A stretch of DNA of 64,000 nt, taken from the NCBI GenBank assembly GCA_014904985.1, contig MU129017.1:132090-196089 (forward strand), given 5' to 3'. Within the stretch, counting starts at the first letter, position 1; every line of letters begins with the position of its first letter. The notes beneath the pieces are model-generated. The model did no database searches and was not told the origin of the DNA. It saw only the letters and a program-made list of their open reading frames with translations. Both the position numbers and the translations under genes were made by a program. Positions 10,335-18,958 of this stretch are shown here, piece by piece. Source of the DNA: Hydnum rufescens UP504 (lineage: Eukaryota; Basidiomycota; Agaricomycetes; Cantharellales; Hydnaceae).

Positions 10335-10404
10335 GGGGACCTATTAGGTACCATTTTCTGCCCCGAAAGTGGTACCTAAATTAGGTCCCCTATGTGACTG
10401 ACCA
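10335..10404 (-). repeat. Right terminal inverted repeat of the fold-back insertion
   Basis: It is the inverted partner of 4903-4972, with GGTACC, TCTGCCCC and AGTGGTACCTA in mirrored order, ending TGACTGACCA. Outside it gag of element 2 resumes at CTGGACTGAAGATCTAGATC, matching GTGGACTGAGGACTTGGAC of element 1. Confidence 0.85.
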
Positions 10405-11320
10405 GCCTGTCCTGGACTGAAGATCTAGATCGTTATGCTGCAGGAAGTCGTCGGATGCAAGAACAACTAGCCTTCGCCGCTACTATGCGGTTCACCAAAC
10501 ATGCGGACATCTGGTGGCGAAGTCTGCCCAATGCTACGAAGATACAAGCTAGTCAAGATTGGGACTCATTAAAATTTATCATGCGGACCTGACTACTAGG
10601 TACCCATTGGTACGACAAGCAGGTTACTATCTACGATGAACTACGATTCCATAATCGTGGGCACGAGAGAGAGACTCCCACCGAATGGCTGACCCGAAAG
10701 GTGAGGCTCGCCGGGTCCTACATCCACCCCCCGAAATCCTGGATCCTGCATTTGACTCCCTGGAGGTGGGTACCCTCATGGAACATGCTCCACCTTCTTG
10801 GTGGGCCTATGTGGACGTGGATCTCTGTCACGACACGGACGCCCTATTTACCAGGGTCAAGGACCAAGAAGATGCCCTTCTCGCCATATCGAACCTTTCC
10901 AATGTACAGCAAACCAAAGATATAGCCAACGAGGTAATACGTCGTGTATGGGAAGATCTCAGACAAAGTCGATTCCGTACTCCCGCGATGTTGGCCAGTA
11001 CTAGTACCACGGGACCCACCTACGAGTATGACCTTAGTGACATGAGGTCTAGAAGGAAACCTATTCGGCCGTGCCAACACTGTGGAAGCGAGCTACATTA
11101 TGATTATGACTGTGGCTCCTACAAAAAGGATCCCAAACGTGCCAAGCCATCCACAAGTACCAGGCACGACATTGCTTATCATAAGGCTTACATCGCTATG
11201 TCCTCGGGATCGGAAGAAGTTTATCAAGCTGCTATGATGGCTGCCCACAAAGCTCTCAGCAGTGGGGAAGAGGATGAGGAAACTGACATTTTATTTGTGT
11301 ACCCGATGAATCGCCCCTAG
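10405..11320 (+). pseudogene. gag of element 2, C-terminal part with zinc knuckle
   Basis: The frame gives a capsid-like segment (FAATMRFTKHADIWWRSLPN), a TGA at 10590-10592, then an open stretch to 11320. A zinc knuckle CX2CX4HX4C (CQHCGSELHYDYDC) lies at 11072-11113. Compared with element 1, a base is missing near 11298, so the reading is thrown into a TAG at 11318-11320 before the protease. Element 1 reads DELPLEG across this point. Confidence 0.8.
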
Positions 11321-11427
11321 AGGGAGCTGCCTGTTACACTGCTTCGAGTAAGAACGGGCCTGTCCCTGAGTTAAGTGCTAAAAAGGACAAGGTCCTTCCT
11401 GGAGACGTATACGCCCCGGAGCCCACA

Positions 11428-11709
11428 GTGAAAAGGCCTCCGGGTTTGGCTAGTCTGGGCATGGACGCCTTTAAATTGGAATGCTGTGTCAATGATGTGA
11501 ATGGGCCTGTACTTGAGGTGGTCGCCGATTCTGGAGCCGCAGCCACCTTGGTGTCCGCCAAGTGCCTGGGAGCCCTGAAGGGTCAATCCCCCCCAATTAA
11601 ACAGGGGTTAAAACTGAGACTGCTACACCTTACGGGAGAAGCCAAATGCCTGGGTTATGTCACACTCGATCTATACTTTCGTAGCCAATTGGGGCATGTG
11701 TTATTATGA
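11428..11709 (+). pseudogene. Aspartic protease region of element 2
   Basis: The retropepsin-type motif DSGAAATLVS (Asp codon at 11527) identifies it. It would cleave the Gag-Pol polyprotein. The frame is open from before 11428 to a TGA at 11707-11709. Element 1 carries a TGA at the same codon (18956-18958), so the stop is either ancestral or arose twice at a CGA. Between here and about 12225 the frame is broken by further TGA codons (11863, 12072). Confidence 0.8.
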
Positions 11710-12224
11710 GGTGTTGAAGCCTACATAGTGGAAGGAATGAATGCCAACCTCCTAATCGGGGAAGACACGCACCGGGCTTGGCAACTGCATACCATGAGAC
11801 CCAAACGGGAAGCCTACTGGCAAGTAGGAGATAGCGAACACCGAATACCCGCCAGTCGTACCTGAAAGGACCAAGAGGCCTTCGTTGCCTCCTGGCGAAC
11901 TGAAGATGAATCGTCCATAAAGGCTGATTCGGAAAGGAATCCTAATGTAATTCCCCTAAAAAGGAATGAGCAGGCCAAGGACGGGTTGTGGCCCTAGAAG
12001 ACACTCTCATCCCAGGAGGACACGTGGCTCGAGTACAAATTAAGGGAAACTATGATCAAAACGACAGTCCATGATTAATCGAAAAGAGGATAATATGGAG
12101 AGGTAGCCATAGTTTCCTAGCCACAGTCGACTGCATAGTAGACACGGCAGAGGAACTATCCCTACCAGTCGCCAACCCCTCCTCTTCGCCCAAACTGCTT
12201 CATAAGGGCGAAGTATTAGGACAG

Positions 12225-13340
12225 ATGTTAAATCCTGCCATATGCCTCAGTAAGGAAGCCGATTTGAGCCCGGAAGATAGGGACCAGTTCGAACGAAAAG
12301 CCCTGTTTGTTCGTACGCTCATAGACGGGTCCCTCAGCAAAAAGGATCTAAACCGGGAAGAACCAGACGACCATGACAAGGTTCGGGTTAACGCCCTAAA
12401 AACGGGAGCCCCAGAGTTTATGGGGGGAGGCCCGAAAACTGCAGAGTCCGGCAACACGGATGAACTAAAGTCCCAGGACCTGGAATCCTTAATCGACGTG
12501 GACCCGTCATTGATGGCCGACCAACGCACTCAACTATATAAGGTATTACGAAAACACGAAATGGCTTTTGGGTTCGACGTACGATTAGGCAAACACCCTA
12601 CCAAGGTACACATTGAATTAATGCCCGGTACTAAGCCTATCTCGGCTGCTCCGTACATCGCCTCACCAGCCAAAAGGGACCTCATCAACAAACAGTTGGA
12701 TCTGTGGTTAAAACAGGGGGTGATCGAACCATTGAACAGCCCCTGGGGAGCCCCCATGTTAATCGTGCACAAAAATGGCAAGGACTGACTTTGCGTCGAT
12801 TGGAGAAAACTGAACACAGCCACCGTGCCCGACCAATTTCCTATACCACGACAAAGTGACATCCTCCAAGCCCTTTCAGGGGCGCAGTATTTGTCCTCTT
12901 TCGATGCCCTAGCCGGATTCACTCAACTGGAATTCGACGATATCTCCCAACCATACACTGCCATGAGGACGCACCGTGGGCTACACCAGTTCACTAGAAT
13001 GCCTTTCGGATGGAGAAACGGACCTCCTATATTCCAACGAGTAATGCAAGAAATCCTAGCCCCTTACTTGTGGATATTCACACTAGTATACATCGACGAC
13101 ATTGTGGTTTACTCCGGGACTTTCGACGAACACCTCGACCACATCAGTACGGTTCTTGAAGCCATCAGGAAATCCGGTATTACGTTGGCACTGCACAAGT
13201 GTCATGTAGGGTATCGCAGTATACAGCTTCTAGGACAAAAGGTGTCATGATTAGGACTGTCCACCAACGCGGAGAAAATACAAGCGGTTACCACTCTAGC
13301 TACTCCTTGTCATCATAAGGACCTAGAGACCTTCCTAGGG
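12225..13340 (+). pseudogene. Reverse transcriptase region of element 2
   Basis: Recognised by the block from AKRDLINKQLDLWLKQGVIE through SPWGAPMLIVHKNGKD, LCVDWRKLNTAT, the fingers/palm sequence FDALAGFTQLEFDD, and the catalytic YIDD at 13089-13100. A TGA at 12786-12788 interrupts the normally conserved Arg of the K-D/G-x-R-x-C-V-D-W motif; element 1 has CAA there (20036), so both derive from CGA. A second TGA at 13248-13250 follows. The catalytic residues are intact but the enzyme could be made only with readthrough. Confidence 0.9.
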
Positions 13341-14273
13341 ATGGCTGTCTACTTCGCCGCGTACATACCCTGTTTCTCCGGAATTGCCACGCCTTTATTC
13401 GTACTACTCCGGAAGGCCTCACCCTGGAGCTGGCAAGCCAAGCATGAGGAGGCCTATAGAATGATGAAGCTAGTGTTGACATCGGCACCCGTTCGGGGTC
13501 ACCCCATCTGGGGCCAGAGTTACCGACTATACACCAACGCTTCTGATGTGGCCCTCGCCGGAGCCTTGCAACAGATCCAGCCCATACTAATACGGGACCT
13601 ACAAGACACCAAAACCTACGAGCGTCTCCATAAAGCATACGACAAGGGGAGCCCAGTACCTGAATTGACCGTCAAACTCTCCGAGATCCACGACGATCGT
13701 CCAGTACCAGGTTCGTGGGCAAGTTCATTTGAGGATACTACCGTCCACGTAGAAAGGGTCATTGCCTACTGGAGCCGCACTTGTAAACCCACCGAAACCC
13801 AGTACTCCGCTATGGAACGGGAGGCCTTAGCGGCCAAGGACAGCCTAATCCGGTTCCTGCCTTTCATAGAAGGAGAACAAATTCTCCTCATAACCGACCA
13901 TGCAGCACTACAATGGGGGAAGACCTACGAGAACGCCAACCATCGTCTTAGCGCATGGGGGACCATGTTTGCAGCCTTTCCCGGGATGATCATAGTACAT
14001 CGTCCGGGTCGTATCCACTCCAATGTGGACCCCCTGTCCCGATTACCACTGACTCACAAAGTAGTGTCACCCAAGGATCCCAATTTCCCCAAATTGATTA
14101 TGAGCGAGACCGACCAATCCAGTAACCTAGGTCTCTCTGACAGACCGCCTAGTTTGGGAAAGGCCATGTTTGTACTAACACGATCCCAAATGACCACATG
14201 GAACGAGTCCTCCATGAACACCCTGTCAGGGGTCTACCCCGTTGAAACCTCAGAGCCAGTCATTGCGACCTGA
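13341..14273 (+). pseudogene. RNase H region of element 2
   Basis: The connection and RNase H domain are recognised by FFG-loop-like LETFLGMAVYFAAYIPCFSG, then LYTNASDVALAGALQQ, EREALAAKDSLIRFLPF, TDHAALQW and GRIHSNVDPLSRLP. The first catalytic Asp of the usual T-D-A-S motif is Asn here (AAC at 13536-13538), while element 1 still has Asp (TDTS). The frame ends at a TGA (14271-14273). Confidence 0.85.
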
Positions 14274-15614
14274 GGTTCGGATAAGTACTCACCAGGGTTA
14301 AACTTGTCCATATCCCTAGAAACGATCAGACGTTTCCATGAAGGATACGTTAACAATCCAGAATTCAAGACAGTCTGGACCAGAACAGAGGATGATGCTA
14401 AACCCCAGACTGCCCGAGGACGAAAGGTCAAACTCAAATGATTTCGCCAGTTCACCAAAAGTGACAATGGACTCCTACTCTTCAAGGATGCTGATGGCCG
14501 TTCCAGGCTATGTGTACCCATAAAGGAACAACTTATCCTTGTCAAAGAAGCCCATGATGCTCCCCACGAGTCCGCCCATGGTTGGTGGGGGAAGACCTTG
14601 GAAGTACTCTGGCAAGGGTTCTACTGGAAAGCCATGCGAAGGGACGTTCTATGTTACTGTGAAACCTGCGACATTTGTCAAAAGACTAAACACGACCGAC
14701 TGGGACCCAAAGGGTACCTAAGGCCGCTCGACGTACCCAAGCTGCCATTTGAAGTCATCAGTATGGACTTTGTTACAGGACTACCTAAATCTAAGGGACA
14801 CGACGCAATACTGGTCGTCGTGGACAAATTTACGAAATATGGTATTTTTATTCCTACTACTACCCACATAACTGCGGACGAGGTGGCTGCCCTACTACAC
14901 AGAGAGGTGTACAAACATTTTGGACTGCCGACCCGAATCGTGAGCGACCATGACCCTCGTTTCATAAGTAACTTTTGGCGCTCCCTAGCGAATTACTTCA
15001 ACACCCGACTGGCCATGTCTACTTCACACCACCCTCAAACCGACGGCCAGACTGAAGTAATGAACCAGCATTTGGAGACCATGATACGATGTTACATAAA
15101 TGCCGACCGTACTGAATGGGCCAACTGGTTGGACGTACTAGCATCTGCCTATAATAGGGCTATGCATTCGGCCACACAAATGTCGCCCGCCATACTGTTA
15201 TTGGGGTATATGCCCCAGACGCCACTACGTCTATTACAAGAGTCAACGGGGTCGATGCTCACTGATAGTCCATTAGCAGACCGTCGTATAGGTGCCCTCC
15301 GAGTACGACGAGACTTGGCCCGTGACGCCATTATTCGGGCCACCGACTCGCAAGTGTACCAGTATGACAAGAAACGAAGGGCTGTTCTTTACAAAGTAGG
15401 GGATGAAGTACTGTTAAACCCGCATTCCCTGGAACTCGTGGACGTCAAAGGCACAGGCTGTAAACTTATGCAATGTAGAATCGGCCCGTTCGAAATTACC
15501 GAGGTCCTTAGCCCTAGTACTTACCGGTTGAGACTCCCGGACTCGATGCCTATGCATAATGTGGTCAACCTGGAACACCTCACCCTATACCGTTGGTCCC
15601 AAGATAAAGACTGA
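14274..15614 (+). pseudogene. Integrase region of element 2
   Basis: The zinc-binding part includes AHDAPHESAHGWW and CETCDICQKTKHDR. The catalytic triad D,D,E is present: MDFVTGLP (Asp 14766-14768), SDHDPRF (Asp 14946-14948) and QTDGQTEVMN (Glu 15054-15056). The C-terminal DNA-binding part (GDEVLLNPHSLELVDVKG, then GPFEITEVLSPSTYRLRLP) follows. A TGA at 14439 interrupts the N-terminal part; from 14598 to 15611 it is open. The TGA at 15612-15614 is shared with element 1 (22861-22863). Confidence 0.9.
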
Positions 15615-15869
15615 CCCACACTGGCAAATCCTCAGGATGGTCTAAAGACTTCGGAAGAATACGAAGTAGAGAGGATTATAGGTTCACGGTACAACAAGAA
15701 AAAACGTGCCATGGAGTACCAGGTTCGTTGGCACGGATACAGACCTGAACACAACTCATGGCAATCCAATTGAGACCTACGTAACGCTCCGGAGGTAGTA
15801 AAGGAGTTCAAGGATCGCACAGCCACTAATGTTATCCTGGACCCCGGAGTCCTACCTGTCCTGTTCACA
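15615..15869 (+). pseudogene. Chromodomain of element 2
   Basis: In the same frame as the integrase, YEVERIIGSRYNKKKRAMEY followed by QVRWHGYRPEHNSWQ is a chromodomain, which in chromoviruses steers integration to marked chromatin. It is closed off on both sides by TGA codons (15612 and 15771). Element 1 has the same domain at about 22900-23010 with CAT in place of the second TGA. Confidence 0.85.
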
Positions 15870-17744
15870 GTGATAGCTGGGTTTGAGAACGACACGCCGT
15901 TCCCTAACCCCAACATGAGGTCCTGTACTGATTTCCAAGACCACAGTCCAGCCTGTTATGTGGGAGAGGCACGATATGGCTATACCTTCCACGAGACTTA
16001 CCACCACATCCTTACGCCACCAATCGCACATCTTACCCGGTCGGGACATATGGGAATATTGGATATCTTAGGACAACGGCCCTCATTCAAACTGATTACC
16101 TCTGTGCAACCACTTAGTCTACTGGCAGCATTCGTACCGACCTTCCTACAACCGATTTGCGAAACACGAGATGAAAACAAACAAGCTGTCATCAGAAAGG
16201 AATGCCTGGATGCCCTTCGATCATTGTGGGACTACGCCTGGGGTCAAGCGGAGGAAAACGAATGGACCTCCAACCTCTTGATCCCTATCTATATCAGAAA
16301 TATCCGTTACCGTATCGATGCACCCGACCACCCACAATTCAAGAACCTGTTCAAACCCTGGTATTGTAGTGATGCTCTCCACACCCGCTACCTCCAAATC
16401 ACACAAATAATTGCAGTACTTTTGGCGTACTCCAACTATGTCGTCGCACACCGGTTATTCGTTAGTTCTCATTCCCCATACGGACGATCCGAAGATATGC
16501 CTGCCATTCCATGGCTTCTGAGCGCCCCCGTTGGTTTCATCTGGACTAAGTCTGCAGATGAGACCACAAGTACCTTGCTCTGGAAACAGTCACATGCGTA
16601 TAGACTGTGTGCGTTCGCCAACTCCAGCCGTACCATCCATACAACCGAAGCCCTACCGGAATCCCAACTGGTGCTGATACAAGATGGCTATTTTGCGACT
16701 AACGAAGCCAGACTACAGGAACCACTCATCCTATGCGACTCCTTCGAAGGAGAGGCTCCGCCATTTCTGGGAATGGATAGTCGCGAAACCTACAAGTGGG
16801 AAGACGTATTCCCAGGGCCACCACCACGTCCGGACAACTTTGACATCCTGGACAATGCTACAAAACACCTGTACTCCGCAGTGTACTACCGGCCAGATGG
16901 TACCTTCATGACGGCCATGGAATGTCGAACCGTGAATACCAAACCACTACCGGAGGGAGATGTCACAGAACCTACCGTCCCGTCGTTTGACATACCCATG
17001 TCCTCGCCAACGTGGGAAGATGACAATCCTACTACGGAACCCTCTGAAAATACCTCGAGGAGTGACACGGACCCGGACAAGTGGTGGGATACTCTGCCCA
17101 CATTGCCAGCCCCATCCATGGTCAGATATTCCGAACCCGCCCCAGTCTACACCGATTACACCTCCCGGACGGCGTCAAGGGGCCGTCAAAGAGACCCTCG
17201 TACAGGGCCCAACCGTATCCCAGGAATACTGGAGAGTGACAGACACTGGCGACCCGACGAAGAAACCCCGCACCAGCACGAGGAAGCCTCACGCCGGTCC
17301 GGCACGTCCAGACAGCCATGTTCACCAGAACGTCGAACTCGACCACGGGAATCTTCATATGAAGAGATCGAAAATCGTCGAAACTCCCCATCACAGACCC
17401 TAGATCGGTATTACTCGGCTGGGCCCAATACGATGGCTTCCTACTCGACGCCTCAAACACTTTTACTGCCCCGGCCCCAAATAGTGGGCAGCGTACCCTT
17501 CGTAAATGCCGCAGATGGCTCTTGGCAAGAGGCCCCCATGATCCAACTGGGGACCTTTCCCCCTAGGCCAGACCAACTCCATCCCCGCGAACAAACAGAA
17601 CTGGAAATGGCTCGTGCAGGAACCAGCGGGCCTCAAAGAAGGGCTATACGTTCGGAAGTACATAGGGATCGATACCATAGCTCTTATGACAGCGATGAGG
17701 ACAGGCACCTGAACAACCAACAGGGACACTCCGACCGACGTTAA
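15870..17744 (+). CDS. Extra 3' open reading frame of element 2, function unknown
   Basis: It is in the integrase/chromodomain frame and stays open for about 624 codons to the stop at 17742-17744, only 29 bp before the 3' LTR. The first half looks globular, with hydrophobic helices (PLSLLAAFVPTFLQPIC, then QITQIIAVLLAYSNYVVAHR). The second half is Pro/Ser/Arg/Glu-rich and probably disordered. No family was recognised. Element 1 carries a decayed homologue (about 23100-24990). The first codon at 15870 is GTG, so translation probably came as part of a Pol fusion or from an internal ATG. It could be an accessory protein or a very long Pol C-terminus. Confidence 0.6.
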   Translation: MIAGFENDTPFPNPNMRSCTDFQDHSPACYVGEARYGYTFHETYHHILTPPIAHLTRSGHMGILDILGQRPSFKLITSVQPLSLLAAFVPTFLQPICETRDENKQAVIRKECLDALRSLWDYAWGQAEENEWTSNLLIPIYIRNIRYRIDAPDHPQFKNLFKPWYCSDALHTRYLQITQIIAVLLAYSNYVVAHRLFVSSHSPYGRSEDMPAIPWLLSAPVGFIWTKSADETTSTLLWKQSHAYRLCAFANSSRTIHTTEALPESQLVLIQDGYFATNEARLQEPLILCDSFEGEAPPFLGMDSRETYKWEDVFPGPPPRPDNFDILDNATKHLYSAVYYRPDGTFMTAMECRTVNTKPLPEGDVTEPTVPSFDIPMSSPTWEDDNPTTEPSENTSRSDTDPDKWWDTLPTLPAPSMVRYSEPAPVYTDYTSRTASRGRQRDPRTGPNRIPGILESDRHWRPDEETPHQHEEASRRSGTSRQPCSPERRTRPRESSYEEIENRRNSPSQTLDRYYSAGPNTMASYSTPQTLLLPRPQIVGSVPFVNAADGSWQEAPMIQLGTFPPRPDQLHPREQTELEMARAGTSGPQRRAIRSEVHRDRYHSSYDSDEDRHLNNQQGHSDRR

Positions 17745-17759
17745 GGCCTTCGTTCCGCC

Positions 17760-17773
17760 AGACTGGGGGGCAT
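17760..17773 (+). promoter_or_regulatory. Polypurine tract of element 2
   Basis: AGACTGGGGGGCAT directly precedes the 3' LTR. The same tract (GACTGGGGGGCAT) precedes the element 1 3' LTR at 25009-25021. In this family it would prime plus-strand synthesis. Confidence 0.6.
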
Positions 17774-18286
17774 TGTTAGTGGGATATTAGTCCGACTGGC
17801 ACTCAGCCCTATTAAAATGTCGCTACCACTATGAACCAATGTATTCCCTCCTTTCTTACTTCCTTTTTTCCTTTTCTTCTCAAATACTCCGGTGGAAAGC
17901 TTCTCCACAGGAGTTTGGTGCTGCCCCGGCTTTAGCTAGATTCGTATCTGTTTACATAAGTAGACTCGAATAGCTAGCCACAGGAAGATCTGAAAATGTA
18001 TCTTTTTCCACTCACTTGGCTGCTACCCGCAGTGTACTGGAACAGTACACTGCGATTCTCGCACTACGTGACCTTACCACAGAACTTTACTCTTATTTCT
18101 AACGTCATGGCAAAGCCCGGACCTATGGACCTATGTCTAAAGACCCATCCTAGTTCATTCCCGGACCCTACCTTCGAACCAACATGCAATCCTGTCGAAG
18201 GTAGACATGGACCAAAGCCCAATCCGGAACCCCCGCCGGGACTGCTTAATCGCCCCAAACCTAATTCGGACTCTACCGAATTAACA
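17774..18286 (+). repeat. 3' LTR of element 2
   Basis: 513 bp, TGTTAGTGGG...GAATTAACA, nearly identical to 2820-3331. The target duplication GACAT follows at 18287-18291, after which gag of element 1 resumes. Confidence 0.95.
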
Positions 18287-18958
18287 GACATAAAGTCTAA
18301 AAGGAAACCCAATCAACCATGTCAACATTGTGGAAGTGAACTGCACTACAATCACAACTGTGGTTCCTACAAAAAGGACCTGAAGTGTGCCAAACCAACT
18401 ATGAGTACTAGATGCAATGTAGCCTACCACAAGGCCTACATTTCCATGACTTCAGGGTTGGAGGAGGTCTATCAGGCCACTATGGTAGCTGCCCATGAAG
18501 CCCTTAGTAGTGAGGAAGAGGGTGAAGAAACTGACATTTTGTTTACTGTACCTGATGAATTGCCCCTAGAGGGAATTGCTTGTTATGTCATCCCTGGTAA
18601 GGGTGGATCTGCCCCCAACCTAAATGTTGAAAAGACACATGGCTCCCCTGAGGAACTGTATGCTCCAGACCCTACAGTAAAAAGGCCCCCAGGACTAGCC
18701 AGTCTGGGAATGGATGCTTTCAAATTACAATGCTGTGTCAATGATGTGAATGGTCGCATGATTGAAGTGGTCACTGACTCAGGAGCTGCAGCCACCTTGG
18801 TGTTGGCCAAGTGTCTGGAGGCCCTGAAGGAACATGGCCCGACAATTAAGCAAGGGTTAAAACTGAGACTATTGCATCTTACCAGGGAAGCCAAGTGTCT
18901 GGGGTATGTTATGCTCGAACTATATTTTTGTAGTCAATTGGGGCCTGTACTACTCTGA
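18287..18958 (+). pseudogene. gag C-terminus and protease of element 1
   Basis: Zinc knuckle CQHCGSELHYNHNC, the acidic linker SSEEEGEETDILF, then the protease motif DSGAAATLVLAK. The stretch is open because it lacks the base deletion of element 2 near 11298. It ends at TGA 18956-18958, the same codon as the element 2 stop at 11707. Confidence 0.8.

Larger units (their letters stand above)
4903..10404. mobile_element. 5.5-kb fold-back insertion built from two divergent arrays of intron-like units
   Basis: The ends are inverted repeats of about 70 bp (4903-4972 and 10335-10404). The interior is a giant imperfect palindrome: a core inverted repeat at 7834-8479, from which arrays run outward on the minus strand (left) and plus strand (right). 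Each unit is an exon-like block of roughly 90-285 bp followed by an intron-like block of about 95-115 bp. Two hairpin families alternate along the whole length. It is CpG-rich, unlike element 1, so it looks young. It interrupts gag of element 2, and by comparison with element 1 about 70 bp of gag are missing at the junction, so no simple target duplication is visible. No transposase was recognised; it is presumably non-autonomous. The superfamily is unknown. Confidence 0.85.
2820..18286 (+). mobile_element. Element 2: younger Ty3/gypsy chromovirus inserted in element 1
   Basis: It is bounded by LTRs 2820-3331 and 17774-18286, both starting TGTTAGTGGG and ending GAATTAACA. The pentamer GACAT lies at 2815-2819 and again at 18287-18291; joining across it restores the gag reading of element 1 (CAGTGACAT then AAAGTCTAAAAGG). 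The LTRs are nearly identical, so insertion was relatively recent. Without its own 5.5-kb insertion it is about 9.97 kb. Its pol is broken by several TGA codons and at least one frameshift, so this copy is probably not autonomous. Confidence 0.95.
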
